Notes: a model not told the origin generated them from the letters alone. A stretch of DNA of 64,000 nucleotides from Allosphingosinicella sp. (GCA_030447665.1 JAUJOJ010000007.1:1-64000); one strand, 5' to 3'; shown: positions 42,195 through 52,820, numbered from the stretch's first letter. Numbers and translations are program-made.

Positions 42195-42613
42195 ATGCTG
42201 AACCTCTCCTGCCTTTGCGGCCAGATCGAGTTAAACTCGAAAAGCGACCGGACTTCATCCACGAGTGCAACTGCACGATGTGCAGTAAAACGGGGGCTCG
42301 CTGGGGCTATTTCCATCTTCCGAGGTCTCCGTTGAGGGGAGCCACAAAAGGATATTTCAGGGCTGACAAGGACGATCCGAACGCGGAAGTTCGGTTCTGT
42401 TCAACCTGCGGTTCAACGACTCATTTCGTCTTGAGCGCGAACGCCGTGGCGAAGTTCGGGAACAGCCTCATGGGCGTCAACATGTGGCTGGCGGATGCCC
42501 GCGATCTCAGCGGAATTGAACTGCGTTATCCTGATGAACGAGCATGGTCGGGTGAGGGCGACTTTGGCTATGTGCGGACGGCCCGCATCATCGGGCAAGT
42601 TGCGACTGTCTAA
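42195..42613 (+). CDS. GFA family (glutathione-dependent formaldehyde-activating-like) protein, one frameshift
   Basis: Small zinc-binding protein of about 140 residues. The N-terminus (MLNLSCLCGQIELNSKS) and the body (KRPDFIHECNCTMCSKTGAR) are in different frames, joined near 42240 by one missing base. Zinc cysteines are visible in CLCG, CNCTMC and FCSTCGSTTHFVLS. Most GFA-fold proteins have no proven activity. 42614-42840 downstream shows no gene. Confidence 0.7.
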
Positions 42614-42840
42614 ATGAACAACCGTCCGGGATGGTCGGAAGCGGGCATTCGCTCGCTCCCGCACCCGACGACGAACAGTGTGTTCGGGGGCAACATCGTG
42701 CGCTTCCCAGAACCGCCACAGACGCCTCAACGAGGTCGCTTTTGCCACCCCACTGCCAAAGGCGACGCGGAGATGCAGAGGCTGTCACAAGGCAGCTACC
42801 GGGAATAGGATATCCTCCGCGCAATGCAGCGGGTCAGCGA

Positions 42841-42921
42841 TGGTGCCCCCGGTATCGAACCGACACTCCTTGCGGAACTCGATTTTGAGTCGAGCGCGTC
42901 TACCAATTCCGCCACAGGGGC
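42841..42921 (-). tRNA. tRNA-Leu(CAA), T-arm apparently four bases short
   Basis: GCCCCTG at the 5' end, the D-region TGGCGGAATTGGTAGACGC, anticodon stem-loop CTCGACTCAAAATCGAG (anticodon CAA), and a long variable arm TTCCGCAAGGAG identify it as tRNA-Leu, with CCA encoded. After the T-loop TTCGATA only CCGGGGGC precedes ACCA, whereas a normal T-stem plus acceptor needs four more bases. Confidence 0.8.
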
Positions 42922-42967
42922 AACGCCGCTTCGGCCTCTAGCGAAGCGGCCGGCGCACCGCAACGGC

Positions 42968-43465
42968 TCAGGCAAAACCTCCGCGTTCGATCCGCTTTTC
43001 GGATCGTCCCGAAGCGGTTCGGGCCTCTGGTTCCGTCGAAACATGCCATGACCAGCAGGCGATAAAACCGATGAAGGACAGGAAATTGAAGATTGCCCCG
43101 ACCACAGGCGCGCCGGCCACAGATGCAAAGAGCGAAACCAGCCAAGGGCCGTAGCCGACGAGCAGCCACCAGCCCGAACGATCGATGTCGTGCAGCCGTC
43201 GAGCACCGACGGCCAAATTCGGGATCAGCAGCCCCAACCAGGCAATTGTAAGCAGGAGTAACATCGGGACTGCGCCGGCAACGGCGGAAGCAATCGCATT
43301 TTCATCACCCGACAGAAGAATCTGGCTCCCAACCACGAGGAATAACGCAGCCATCATCAATATATAAAACAAGATCACGCCGAGGAAGTAGAGCCAATAT
43401 TCCCTGCGCCGCGAGCGTCCGGAAAACTCGGCGTAACGGCGAAGGGGAAGAAACATCCAGTGCAT
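42968..43465 (-). CDS. DUF805 family membrane protein
   Basis: 165 residues from MHWMFLPLRRYAEFSGRSRR at 43465. DUF805 features: RREYWLYFLG near the start, then four membrane helices, with the family motif NLAVGARRLHDIDRSGWWLL. The role of the family is unknown. The upstream extension to 43525 was rejected because homologues start at or near MHW. Confidence 0.85.
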   Translation of the reverse strand: MHWMFLPLRRYAEFSGRSRRREYWLYFLGVILFYILMMAALFLVVGSQILLSGDENAIASAVAGAVPMLLLLTIAWLGLLIPNLAVGARRLHDIDRSGWWLLVGYGPWLVSLFASVAGAPVVGAIFNFLSFIGFIACWSWHVSTEPEARTASGRSEKRIERGGFA

Positions 43466-43537
43466 CGGCACCTCCGGGAAAAGGAATGTGAGACTAAGCG
43501 GAGGTGCGGGCGAGGCAAGAGACAATCCGCGCCGGCC

Positions 43538-45044
43538 TCAGTTGCGCGGCACCTGCCGACGGTAGCTGAGCGCTTCGGCGACATGGACCCGGGTGACCTC
43601 ATCGCCGGCCGCAAGATCGGCGATCGTGCGGGCGACCCTCAGGACGCGGTGATAGCCCCTGGCGCTGAGCCGCATCGCCTCCGCCGCCTGCGCGAGGAGG
43701 CGGCGGCCGGGCTCGTCGGGCGTGGCGACGCTGTCGAGCAGCTCTCCGTCTGCCTCCGCATTGGTGCGGATCCCGTGCACCGCGTAGCGCGCCGTCTGGA
43801 GGTCGCGCGCCCTTCACGCGCTTGGCCACTTCGGCGGAGCCTTCGGCCGGAGGCGGAAGCACCAGGTCCGCGGCTGCCACGGCCTGGACGTCCACGTGAA
43901 GATCGATGCGGTCGAGCAGCGGCCCCGACACCTTGGCCTGATAATCGGCGGCGCACCGCGGCGCGCGTGAGCAGGCGAGCGCCGGATCGCCGAGATGGCC
44001 GCATCGGCATGGGTTCATCGCCGCCACCAGCTGGACGCGGGCGGGAAAGGTGACATGGGCGTTGGCGCGGGCGACGCTGACCGTCCCCGTCTCCAGCGGC
44101 TGGCGCAGCAGATCGAGCACCGCTCGCTGGAATTCGGGGAGCTCGTCGAGGAACAATATGCCCAGATTCGCAAGGCTCACCTCCCCCGGCCGAACCTTGA
44201 TGCCGCCGCCGACCAGCGCTGCCATCGACGCGCTGTGATGCGGCGCACGGAACGGACGGGTGCGGATGAGGCGGCCCTCGGTCAACTCGCCCGCCACGCT
44301 CGCCACCATCGAGACTTCCAGCGCCTCGCTCGGCGTCAGCTCCGGCAGGATGCCGGGGAGGCAGGCGGCGAGCAGCGACTTGCCCGCGCCAGGCGGTCCG
44401 CTCATCAGCAGATTGTGGCCGCCGGCCGCCGCGATCTCGAGGGCGCGCTTGGCGGTCTCCTGCCCCTTCACCTGGACGAGGTCCGGCCCCATCCCCGGCG
44501 GGTCCGCCTCGCCCGGCGCCGGCGGCGAGAGCACCGACGTGCCGCGGAAATGGTTGATCAGCGAGAGAAGGTCGGGAGCGGCGATCACCTCGATGTCGCC
44601 CGCCCAGGCCGCCTCCGAGCCCTGCGCGGCCGGGCAGACGAGGCCGAGGCTGCGGGACGAGGCGTGCAAGGCGGCGAGCAGCACTCCGGGCGACGGGGTC
44701 AGCCGGCCGTCGAGGCCGAGCTCCCCGACCGCGGCATAGCCGGCCAGCGTCTCGGCATCGACCGCGCCCATCGCGGCGAGCAGGCCGAGCGCGATCGGAA
44801 GATCGTAATGCGAGCCTTCCTTGGGCAGATCGGCGGGCGACAGGTTCACCGTGATCCGCTTGGGCGGAAGCGAGAGCCCGATCGAGGCGAGCGCGGCGTG
44901 GACACGCTCCCGGCTCTCCCCCACCGCCTTGTCGGGCAGGCCGACGATCAGGAATTTCGGCAGCCCGCTGGCAATCTGGACCTGGACCTCGACCGCGCGC
45001 GCCTCGAGCCCCAGGAACGCAACCGTGGCGACATGCGCGACCAT
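43538..45044 (-). CDS. comM: YifB/ComM-type Mg-chelatase-like AAA+ ATPase, one frameshift
   Basis: Hexameric helicase family linked to branch migration during natural transformation. About 500 residues from MVAHVATVAFLGLEARAVEV. An N-terminal ChlI-like domain (GLPDKAVGESRERVHAAL) is followed by Walker A LMSGPPGAGKSLLAACLPG, FRAPHHSASMAALVGGG, and Walker B LGILFLDELPEF with the cysteines PCRCGHLGD. The C-terminal portion (ARDLQTARYAVHGIRTNAEA to AEALSYRRQVPRN) is in another frame, joined near 43811 in a GGGCGCGCG run. Confidence 0.9.
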
Positions 45045-45156
45045 TCGCAGCTTCCCCCCCAAATGGAAACAGCACTTTGGACAGAGCGTTGAAGGAAGTC
45101 GAGAGACTGTGAAGCGCCGTCTTGCGGCCATAACACACGGTCACCATGTGAGGCTT

Positions 45157-45471
45157 ATGAGCAGGATCAGCCGGCATTCCCTTGAACAGGTTCCCGCAGT
45201 CCGCACCGGACTGGTGGCGATCGGCATCCTGCTGATCCTGATCACTCCGCTCGTCGGAGTCATTCCCGGCCCGGGCGGCGTCGTGGTCTTCGCAGCCGGT
45301 GCCGCCCTCGTCCTCAAATACAGCCAATGGGCGAAACGCCTCTATGTCCGCCTGCGGCGGCGATATCCGAAGGGGGCGGACTGGGCGGACTGGGCGCTTC
45401 GGCGGCCGAGCCCGAAGCGCCGCGAGCATCTGCGCAAGGAGCGCGAAGCATTGCTCCGGCCGGGAGAATGA
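45157..45471 (+). CDS. PGPGW-type small membrane protein
   Basis: 104 residues from MSRISRHSLEQVPAVRTGLV. Two membrane helices (GLVAIGILLILITPLVGVIP and GGVVVFAAGAALVLKYS) around the PGPGG turn resemble the putative transmembrane PGPGW family. The rest is a basic C-terminal tail. Function unknown; directly upstream of the rpmH promoter. Confidence 0.7.
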   Translation: MSRISRHSLEQVPAVRTGLVAIGILLILITPLVGVIPGPGGVVVFAAGAALVLKYSQWAKRLYVRLRRRYPKGADWADWALRRPSPKRREHLRKEREALLRPGE

Positions 45472-45500
45472 TTGACTTGGGCCTGCGCTTGCCATATCCG
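45472..45500 (+). promoter_or_regulatory. Candidate sigma-70-type promoter for rpmH-rnpA
   Basis: TTGACT at 45472 and TATCCG at 45495 are separated by 17 bases, about 95 bases upstream of the first start codon. The -35 box is strong, the -10 box moderate. Confidence 0.4.
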
Positions 45501-45589
45501 CGCCGGCAACGAGGCCGCCATGTCGGGTTCCCGCGAAAGCACCACTTTAGCGGGTTCAGTCTGGCGGCCCTTTTTAATTCATTCGAGGT

Positions 45590-46072
45590 ATGAGCGATGA
45601 AGCGCACCTTCCAGCCGAGCAATCTCGTGCGCAAGCGGCGTCACGGCTTCCGGGCCCGCACGGCGACCGTGGGCGGACGCAAGGTCCTGGCGGCCCGCCG
45701 CGCCCGCGGCCGCAAGAAATTGTCCGCGTAAACGCGGGCAACGGCCTAACCACACTCAGCCGCCGCGCGGATTTCCTGGCGGCCAATCACGGCCGCCGCG
45801 CGCCCATGCCGGGCTTCGTCCTGCTGGTCCGAGACCGGAAGGACGGCGATCCGACGATGCGGCTCGGCATCACCGTCACGAAGAAGATCGGCAAGGCGGT
45901 CGTCCGCAACCGGATGAAGCGCCGCTTCCGGGCTCTCGCCCGGGAAATCCTGCCGGCCGCCGGGGTCGCGGGTGCGGACCATGTTCTGATCGGCCGCGCC
46001 GGCGGAGTGGAGCGGCCCTTCGATTTGCTTTCCGCCGAGCTCGGCAAGGCGCTCGCCAAGGTCGGGCGGTGA
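45590..46072 (+). CDS. rnpA: RNase P protein component; start codon unclear, possibly nested around rpmH
   Basis: Protein subunit of RNase P, which matures tRNA 5' ends. The conserved domain starts near 45747 ([20 protein letters not shown]) and contains [20 protein letters not shown] followed by [10 protein letters not shown], the RNA-binding signature. In this frame there is no ATG, GTG or TTG between the ATG at 45590 and an ATG inside the domain. Read literally, rnpA starts seven bases before rpmH and overlaps all of it. Alternatives are a miscalled base near CTAACCACACTC (expected ATGACC) or a rare start codon. Confidence 0.85.
   Translation: MSDEAHLPAEQSRAQAASRLPGPHGDRGRTQGPGGPPRPRPQEIVRVNAGNGLTTLSRRADFLAANHGRRAPMPGFVLLVRDRKDGDPTMRLGITVTKKIGKAVVRNRMKRRFRALAREILPAAGVAGADHVLIGRAGGVERPFDLLSAELGKALAKVGR
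45597..45731 (+). CDS. rpmH: 50S ribosomal protein L34
   Basis: 44 residues, [20 protein letters not shown] through [18 protein letters not shown], a complete and typical L34. An AGGTATGAGCG stretch precedes the ATG at 45597; the same stretch contains the ATG at 45590 of the overlapping rnpA frame. L34 binds 23S rRNA late in assembly. Confidence 0.97.
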   Translation: MKRTFQPSNLVRKRRHGFRARTATVGGRKVLAARRARGRKKLSA

Positions 46073-46281
46073 TCGCGAAGCTGCTCATCCTGGTCGCCAA
46101 AGGCTGGCAGAAGGGCCCGTCCGTCATCCTGCCGCCGAGCTGCCGATACCAGCCCAGTTGCTCGGCCTATGCAATCACGGCGCTTCGGCGCTATGGGGCG
46201 CTGCGCGGCGGCTGGCTTGCCGCCAAGCGCCTGTGTCGATGCCACCCCTGGGGGGGACATGGCTATGATCCGGTTCCATGA
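46069..46281 (+). CDS. yidD: Membrane protein insertion efficiency factor YidD
   Basis: 70 residues from a GTG overlapping the rnpA stop. The family core is complete: [20 protein letters not shown] and [16 protein letters not shown] short amphipathic N-terminus associates with the membrane. The order rpmH-rnpA-yidD-yidC is the conserved arrangement. Confidence 0.95.
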   Translation: MIAKLLILVAKGWQKGPSVILPPSCRYQPSCSAYAITALRRYGALRGGWLAAKRLCRCHPWGGHGYDPVP

Positions 46282-46291
46282 GGGGAATTAA

Positions 46292-47998
46292 GTGAACGAC
46301 TCCCGCAACATGATCCTGGCGATCGTCCTCTCGGCGATCGTCCTGTTCGGATGGAGCTTCATCAGCGACCGTTATTTCCCGACGGCGAACCCGCCGGCCA
46401 CCAAGATCGTCGACGGCAAGCAGGTGCCGCTGCCGAAGCCCGGCGCTGATCCTGCGCTCGATTCCCCCACCGCAATACGCAGCCGGAAGGTCGTGCTGGC
46501 GGAGACGCCGCGGATACCGATCCAAACGCCGTCGCTTCAGGGTTCGATCAACCTTCGCGGCGCGCGCATCGACGACCTTCTCCTCAGCAAGCACAGGCAG
46601 GGCATTGCGGCCAATTCGCCCCCGATCCGGCTCCTCTCCCCCGGCGGCGCGCCCGACGCCTATTTCGGAAGCTTCGGCTGGACCGGCGAGGGCGTGCTGC
46701 TGCCCGGGCCGGACGCGGTCTGGACCGCGAACGGCACCCGGCTGGCGCCGAACAGTCCCGTCACCTTGAGCTGGAACAACGGCCGCGGACAGCGCTTCGA
46801 CATCAAGCTTTCGGTCGACGAGGGCTATATGTTCACGGCCGAGCAGAGTGTGACGAACGCCGGTCCCGGCGCCATCGCGGTTCGGCCGTTCGCGCTCATC
46901 AACCGCGCCAAGCCCTCCCCCGATCCCGACAGCTGGACCATGCATGTCGGCCCGGTCGGCGTGTTCAACGGCGCGGCCAATTACGACTGGGGCTTCGAAG
47001 ACCTCATCGAAAGCGGCGATCAGCGTTTCTCCACGACCGGCGGCTGGCTCGGCTTCACCGACAAATATTGGCTGGCGGCGGTGATCCCCGATCAGCGCAG
47101 CGCGGTCGAGGCCGGGTTCCTTCGCGGCCGCACCGGCGGTTTTCAGGCGGTGGCAACCCCCTCCCCGGCGATCGTGCCGCCGGGCAAGATCGTGCGCACC
47201 CGGTCGCGTCTTTTCGCGGGCGCCAAGGAAGTGCAGCTGCTCGAACGCTATGAGGACCAGCTCGGCATCGCCAATTTCGACAAGGCGATCGACTGGGGGT
47301 GGTTCGAATGGTTCATGAAGCCGATCTTCTCGCTCCTCAACTGGCTGTTCGCGATGATCGGCAATTTCGGCGTGGCGATCATCTGCCTGACGCTCATCGT
47401 TCGCGGCCTGATGTTCCCGATCGCGCAGAAGCAGTTCGCCTCGATGGCGAAGATGCGCGTCGTCCAGCCGAAGATGAAAGCGATCCAGGACCGCCACAAG
47501 GACGACAAGCCGCGCATGCAGCAGGAGATGCTGAAGCTCTATCAGGAGGAAAAGGTGAACCCGGTGGCGGGCTGCCTTCCCATCCTGCTCCAGATCCCGA
47601 TCTTCTATGCGCTGTACAAGGTGCTGATGCTCGCCGTCGAAATGCGGCACGAGCCGTTCGCGCTGTGGATCAAGGACCTGTCCGCCCCCGATCCGCTGAC
47701 GCCGCTCAATCTGTTCGGCTTTCTCGACTTCACGCCGCCCGCCTTCCTCGCGCTGGGCATCCTGCCGATCCTGCTCGGCATCACCATGTGGCTGCAGTTC
47801 AAGCTCAATCCGGCGCCGATGGATCCGGTCCAGGCGCAGGTGTTCAGCATCATGCCGTGGGTGCTGATGTTCGTGATGGCCCCGTTCGCGGCCGGCCTGC
47901 AGCTTTACTGGACGGTGTCGAACATCCTCACCATCGCCCAGCAGAAATGGCTCTACAGCCGCTTTCCCGGCTTGCAGACGGCGCCCGAAGCGAAATGA
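46292..47998 (+). CDS. yidC: Membrane protein insertase YidC
   Basis: Inserts inner-membrane proteins with or without Sec. 568 residues: an N-terminal helix ([20 protein letters not shown]), a large periplasmic domain, and the C-terminal insertase helices with the motif [20 protein letters not shown]. The stop overlaps the engB start (ATGA). Confidence 0.97.
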   Translation: MNDSRNMILAIVLSAIVLFGWSFISDRYFPTANPPATKIVDGKQVPLPKPGADPALDSPTAIRSRKVVLAETPRIPIQTPSLQGSINLRGARIDDLLLSKHRQGIAANSPPIRLLSPGGAPDAYFGSFGWTGEGVLLPGPDAVWTANGTRLAPNSPVTLSWNNGRGQRFDIKLSVDEGYMFTAEQSVTNAGPGAIAVRPFALINRAKPSPDPDSWTMHVGPVGVFNGAANYDWGFEDLIESGDQRFSTTGGWLGFTDKYWLAAVIPDQRSAVEAGFLRGRTGGFQAVATPSPAIVPPGKIVRTRSRLFAGAKEVQLLERYEDQLGIANFDKAIDWGWFEWFMKPIFSLLNWLFAMIGNFGVAIICLTLIVRGLMFPIAQKQFASMAKMRVVQPKMKAIQDRHKDDKPRMQQEMLKLYQEEKVNPVAGCLPILLQIPIFYALYKVLMLAVEMRHEPFALWIKDLSAPDPLTPLNLFGFLDFTPPAFLALGILPILLGITMWLQFKLNPAPMDPVQAQVFSIMPWVLMFVMAPFAAGLQLYWTVSNILTIAQQKWLYSRFPGLQTAPEAK

Positions 47999-48636
47999 GC
48001 GAAGAGGCTGCATCGCCGGATCCGGACGATCTTTCGAGGAAGCTGTTCTCGGGCAAGATCGCGTTCCTGAAATCGGCGCCCAGCCTTCGATTCCTGCCGG
48101 ATCCGGCAGCGCCGAAGTGGCGTTCGCCGGCCGGTCCAATGTCGGCAAGTCGTCGCTGTTGAACGCGCTCACCAACCGACGCGATCTCGCCCGCACGTCG
48201 AACACGCCGGGCCGGACGCAGGAATTGAATTTCTTCGACGTCGGCGAGCCGCTCCGCTTCCGGCTCGTCGACATGCCGGGCTACGGCTTCGCCAAGGCGC
48301 CGAAGGACCTCGCCAAGAAGTGGCGCCACCTGATCAACGATTATCTTCGCGGCCGCCAGGCGCTGAAGCGGGTGCTGCTGCTGGTCGACAGCCGGCACGG
48401 GCTGAAGGAGATCGATCGCGAGCTCATGAAGATGCTCGATGCCGCCGCCGTCAGCTACCACCTCGTCCTCACCAAGATCGACAAGATCAAGGCCAGCGAG
48501 CTTGCCGCGATGGAGGAACAGACGAGCGCCGATGCCCAAGCATCCCGCCGCCCATCCGGAGATAATCGCCACCTCCAGCGAAACCGGGTTCGGGATCGAG
48601 CGGTTACGCAAGGCAGCGATCGAAGCGATCGTCTGA
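47995..48636 (+). CDS. engB: Ribosome biogenesis GTPase EngB (YsxC/YihA), two frameshifts
   Basis: Essential GTPase for 50S assembly, about 213 residues from [21 protein letters not shown]-motifs: G1 [14 protein letters not shown], the switch region [17 protein letters not shown]3 [12 protein letters not shown]4 [10 protein letters not shown]5-like [17 protein letters not shown]. The frame changes near 48110 (before [10 protein letters not shown]; one base missing after GATCC) and near 48535 ([10 protein letters not shown]). Essentiality makes sequencing indels the better explanation. Confidence 0.92.
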
Positions 48637-48647
48637 CGGGAGAGGCA

Positions 48648-49311
48648 ATGCTCAAGCTCATCATCGGCAACAAGGCCTATTCCTCTTGGTCCTTGCGGGG
48701 CTGGCTGGCGGTGAAGCAGTCGGGCCTTCCGTTCGAGGAGATCACCGTCCCGATGTTCGATGCGGATTGGGACAAGCGCCGCGAGGGCGACGAATTCGCG
48801 CCGTCCGCCGGCAAGGTGCCGATCCTGTGGGACGGCGATACCGTGATCTGGGACTCGATCGCCATCGTCGAATGGCTGGCGGAGAAAACCGACGCGGCCC
48901 GTTTCTGGCCGCAGGAGGACAGCGCGCGCGGCATGGCCCGCTCGATGGCCGCGGAGATGCATTCGAGCTACGCCAATCTTCGCCGCGAATGCCCGATGAA
49001 CGTGCGCCGCCAATTCCCCCAAGGAGGTGGACGAGAAGGTGCGGGCGGAAGTGATCCGCATCCTGGAGCTCTGGGCCGAGGCCCGGGCGCGGCACGGAAA
49101 GGGCGGCCCCTATCTGTTCGGCACGTTCGGCGCCGTCGACATCATGTTCGCGCCCGTCGTCACGCGCTTCCTGACCTATTCGATCCCGGTCCCCCGCTTC
49201 GCCGCCACCTATATGGAGGCGATCCTCAGCAATCCCTGGATGCGCGAATGGATCGAGGCGGCGCAGGAAGAGCCCTGGGTGATCGAGAATTACGAGGCGC
49301 CCGTGGGTTAG
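48648..49311 (+). CDS. Glutathione S-transferase family protein, one frameshift
   Basis: About 220 residues. The N-terminal thioredoxin-fold domain ([40 protein letters not shown]) has the cis-Pro and SIAI glutathione site; Ser residues in YSSWS may be catalytic. The C-terminal helical domain ([20 protein letters not shown] to [20 protein letters not shown]) is in another frame, joined near 49020 in a CCCCC run. Substrate unknown. Confidence 0.88.
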
Positions 49312-49459
49312 CGTTTCCTGGTATGCCGGTGACACAGGCCGGCACATCTTCCGCCTTCCAGATCCAAGTCGCGCTGATGCTCATTGCGCGGCCCTGAGCC
49401 GCACCGGGGATATGCCACAGCGTCCTGGCCTCCTGAACAAGCATCCGAGCCTGGGGCCC

Positions 49460-51426
49460 TCAAAGATCCGCTGCCAAGGTGAGCAGGAAACGCCGAGTGT
49501 CGGTGAACCGGAAGGAAGAGTTCGAGAAGACGTTCCAGCGATAAACATCGAAGACGTTCGTGATCTGGGCTCGCAAGGTGGCCGGAGCAGCGCCCGCCTT
49601 GAAGCGGTAGCGACCACCGATGTCAAAGGTCGTCAGCGGCTCGGTCATCAGCTGTCGGTCCCCAAGCTCCGCAAATTCGCGAGCGCTGGCTACCTTTCCT
49701 GCCAGGCTGTTGATGCCGAGGTCCACCGAAATCGGATCGAAGAAGGGCAGGCGATAATCGAGATTGGCGCGGATGATCCTCCCAGTCGTCCCGACCGGTT
49801 TTGGGCCGATTATTCCAAGATCCACCGCCTCCCCGGAGACGTCGGCGTCCAGGAGCACCGCGCCGGCGACGACGCTCAATCCCTCGATCGGCTGCCCCGC
49901 AAGCGACAATTCCACGCCGCGATGCCGAACCGTCCCGAGTTCCCGAAAGACCCGGTCCGGGTCTAGATTGAAGTAGGGTTTGCGGACATCGAAGAGGCCA
50001 GCCACCAAGCTGAGGCGCGGAAGGATCGCGTAGCGAAGACCTGCGTCGCGCTGGCTCGTCCTGAGCGCGGGCGGCGCCGAATTCCGGTTGACGGCATTCG
50101 CCGGGGCTACCCCGCTCTCTTCCAGCCCGCGTGTGTAGCCTGCATAGGCGACCAGACCATCGGCAGGTGGAGCGCCAGCGTTGCGTTGTAGAGCCACGGG
50201 CTGTCTTTCGTCGTAAGCGTCGGCCGACCGGGAATGAGGGTATTCTTTTCGTAGTCGGTCTTCTGAACCCCCAGGCTGAGCTCGCCTATTCCGGGCCAGC
50301 GCAATTCATAGCCGATCCCGCCGGTGATCTGGCGCACCTCGTCCCGCGTGAGCGGCCCGAAATCGAAGTCCGGTTCCGGAGCGTCGATACGCCTTCCGAT
50401 CACACCCGGTTCAAGGTCACGCACGTCCGCGCCGCCATAAGCCCGCTGCGTATTGCGGCCGCGAGCAGCCAGATGAATGGTGTGCCGCCGGGCTCCCTCT
50501 ATGACTGAGTAGGAAGAGCGCAATTCTCCTGGAGGTAGACTTTTGCGTCTGGTCCTTCGTGGCCACGAGCGTCCGCTGTGCTGAGCCATCCCGCTGAACA
50601 TTGCGGTAGAGCTCGGTGAGGTTGAGCTTCCCGTGATTCTCCCAGCGGAAGACACCGGCGCGAACCTGCCAGTTGACGGAGAGCTGGGCAGAGCCCACGG
50701 CCCCATAGAATTGCCGCTCGTTCTCGCTCTGGGTCCAGTCTAGACCGAAATTTCGGCGCTCTATCTTCGGGGGCAGATAAGGTCCGCCGGTGAAAATGGA
50801 GGGAATGTCCCGGTCGTCCATGACTTCAATGCGCCCGTAAAAGGGTTTGACTTCAATCCGGTCGCTGGGCCGCCACCGCAGGACGCCTCCACCCTGCAGT
50901 TGCCGGCCATCCTCCCCAGGAAATTCTCCTCGTAGCGGTAGGTGAAACCAGCCGCCACGCTGAGCCGATCGGGAACGATGGGGAGCTGGGCGTCGACATC
51001 CAGAGCCCTCGACCTGTTTGGACCCAGATAGAGCACCGGGCTCAAGATGGCCTCGTTGCCGGGACTCCTCAGCGAATAGTCGGCGATCCCGGTCGGGGCC
51101 GGAAAAGGGTAGCTTTGCGCAGTCAAGCCCACCCTGATCGTCACGACCGGCGGTCATGTTCGGTGACGAAAAGTCATGCGATGCGGCTGGTGCGCGGTCA
51201 AGCCCACCATGTTCGGTGACGGAAAGCCCTCGATGCGGATGTTGCCGGCGGTGATGGGGCTAAAGCCCCGGACATCGACGACATTGTAGAGGCCGATCTG
51301 TTGATTGCCGACGCTCGTCCCGAAAGCGTCGTCGGCAGACCTCACCGCATTCTCATTTGCGCGTTGGGCCAATGCAGGCGCTGCAGAGGCGAGCAGAATG
51401 GCGGTAACGCTGACGGACCGTGGCAT
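49460..51426 (-). pseudogene. TonB-dependent receptor, broken into several frames and rearranged
   Basis: Outer-membrane receptor-like gene. The N-terminus (MPRSVSVTAILLASAAPALA signal peptide, then NVVDVRGFSPITAGNIRIEG of the plug) and C-terminal barrel strands (LDYRLPFFDPISVDLGINSL, ATLRAQITNVFDVYRWNVFS, and the final RFLLTLAADL) are clear. At least four frame changes lie between. The plug is interrupted around 51120-51230 by a duplicated segment (GTCAAGCCCACC and ATGTTCGGTGACG each occur twice). Unlike the single-indel genes here, this one looks partly rearranged. Confidence 0.7.
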
Positions 51427-51580
51427 GTCTATTCCTTTGCTTTGGTCCGTCCCCTCTGCCCCTCCCCCTCAATTTGGATAAGTGCCGTAGGTCGTACGCC
51501 GGGATCGTGACCTTCGGCATATCGTAAGGCGGCTCACGCCGTGGCAGCATTCCACCCATGGCAGGCGATCTCGGAGATCA
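51427..51580. repeat. Divergent promoter segment, copy 1
   Basis: Region upstream of the TonB receptor containing CCTTCGGCATATCGTAAGG and GGCTCAC (51511-51537), followed at 51558 by a degenerate copy of the 5' end of the histidine kinase gene (ATGGCAGGCGATCTCGGAG). Matches copies at 52994-53150 and 56815-56900. Confidence 0.7.
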
Positions 51581-51630
51581 GCCGCGATCGCCTTGCGCTT
51601 CGCCTGGCCGTGGCTATTCGGGCGAAGCGG

Positions 51631-52749
51631 TCAAGCGCCCCAGGCTTCGCGGTAAACCCTGAGGAAATTGCCGCCAAACAGCTTTTCCAAGCGGGAGGCG
51701 GACCAGCCGCGCCGAGCGAGCACGCCGGCAAGGCGGCGGTAGCGGTCGACACTGTTGTAGTCGGCGACGATCGGGAACACGTCAGGGCCTTCGCCCGGCG
51801 CCGCGATCCCTGCCTTGATGCGCGCCATCGCCCATTTGCGGTTCTGCTTGCGAGCCTTCTCGTCGACGGCGATCGGCAACACGCCGTTGTCGGTGCCGAT
51901 GCCGACATGGTCCTCGCCTGCGATGTTCGCCACATGCTCGATGTGCCTGATGAGGTCGGCCTCCTTGGGCTGGCTGTCGAGGGTCAGGAAGGGCATGAAA
52001 TAGACGCCGATGACACCGCCCTTGTTGGCGACCGCGCGGATCGTGTCGTCCGCGGTATTGCGGGGATGGTCCGTCAGCGCGCGGGCGGCGGTGTGGCTGA
52101 TCACCGGCGGCCGTTTCGAATGCGCCGCAGCCTCCGCCATCGTCCGCGCGCCGCCATGGCTGAGGTCGAGCAGCAATTTCTCGGCCTCGATCCGCTCGAT
52201 CGTTGCGCGGCCCAGCTTCGACAAGCCGGCATTGTCTTGCTCGAGCGAGCCGTCCCCGCACAGGTTGCGGTTGTTGTAGGTCAGCTGGACGGTCATCACG
52301 CCATCCTTCTTCAGCTGCGCCAAACGGTCGAGCTCCGGCCCGACCATCGAGGTATCCTGCGTGCCGAGCAGGACCGCGAACTTCCGTTCACGCTTGGCTT
52401 TCAGGATATCCACGGCGGTGCGGACCAGCAGCAGGCGGTCGGGATTGGCGGCGAGTTGATCTTTCTTCTTGTCGATGCCCTTCAGGTATTCGCCCCAGGG
52501 GTCGACCACGTTGCCGATCGGGAACACGGTGTCGCGCACCACGGTCACGCCAGTGGCCAGCGTCTCGGCCCATGCCCGGTCGCTCAGCCGCAGCACTCCG
52601 CCCGTACTGTAAGGATCGCGGACCCCGCCAAGTGCGTCGATGACGATGGCGCGGTCGTACCATCCACCCGCGCTGCCTTGCGAAAATCCAGGCCGCGCAA
52701 TGGCCGCAGCCGCCGTTCCCAAGATCATCGTCCGCCGACTCACGCGCAT
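51631..52749 (-). CDS. Exported membrane dipeptidase family protein (peptidase M19)
   Basis: 372 residues from ATG at 52749 with a probable Tat signal (RVSRRTMILGTAAAAIA). Family features: LSHGGARTMAEAAAHSKRPP followed by VISHTAARALTDHPRNTADD, and HVGIGTDNGVLPIAVDEK. The N-terminal zinc HxD found in classic M19 enzymes is replaced (VIDALGGVRDP), as in a divergent subgroup, so the metal site may differ. It sits between two copies of the divergent promoter segment. Confidence 0.85.
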   Translation of the reverse strand: MRVSRRTMILGTAAAAIARPGFSQGSAGGWYDRAIVIDALGGVRDPYSTGGVLRLSDRAWAETLATGVTVVRDTVFPIGNVVDPWGEYLKGIDKKKDQLAANPDRLLLVRTAVDILKAKRERKFAVLLGTQDTSMVGPELDRLAQLKKDGVMTVQLTYNNRNLCGDGSLEQDNAGLSKLGRATIERIEAEKLLLDLSHGGARTMAEAAAHSKRPPVISHTAARALTDHPRNTADDTIRAVANKGGVIGVYFMPFLTLDSQPKEADLIRHIEHVANIAGEDHVGIGTDNGVLPIAVDEKARKQNRKWAMARIKAGIAAPGEGPDVFPIVADYNSVDRYRRLAGVLARRGWSASRLEKLFGGNFLRVYREAWGA

Positions 52750-52820
52750 ATCGCACCTCCCCAGTTGGTAAACCCCCATACATCGCCGACACCAGGCCCA
52801 TCCGGCCGTTGCCGACGCCA

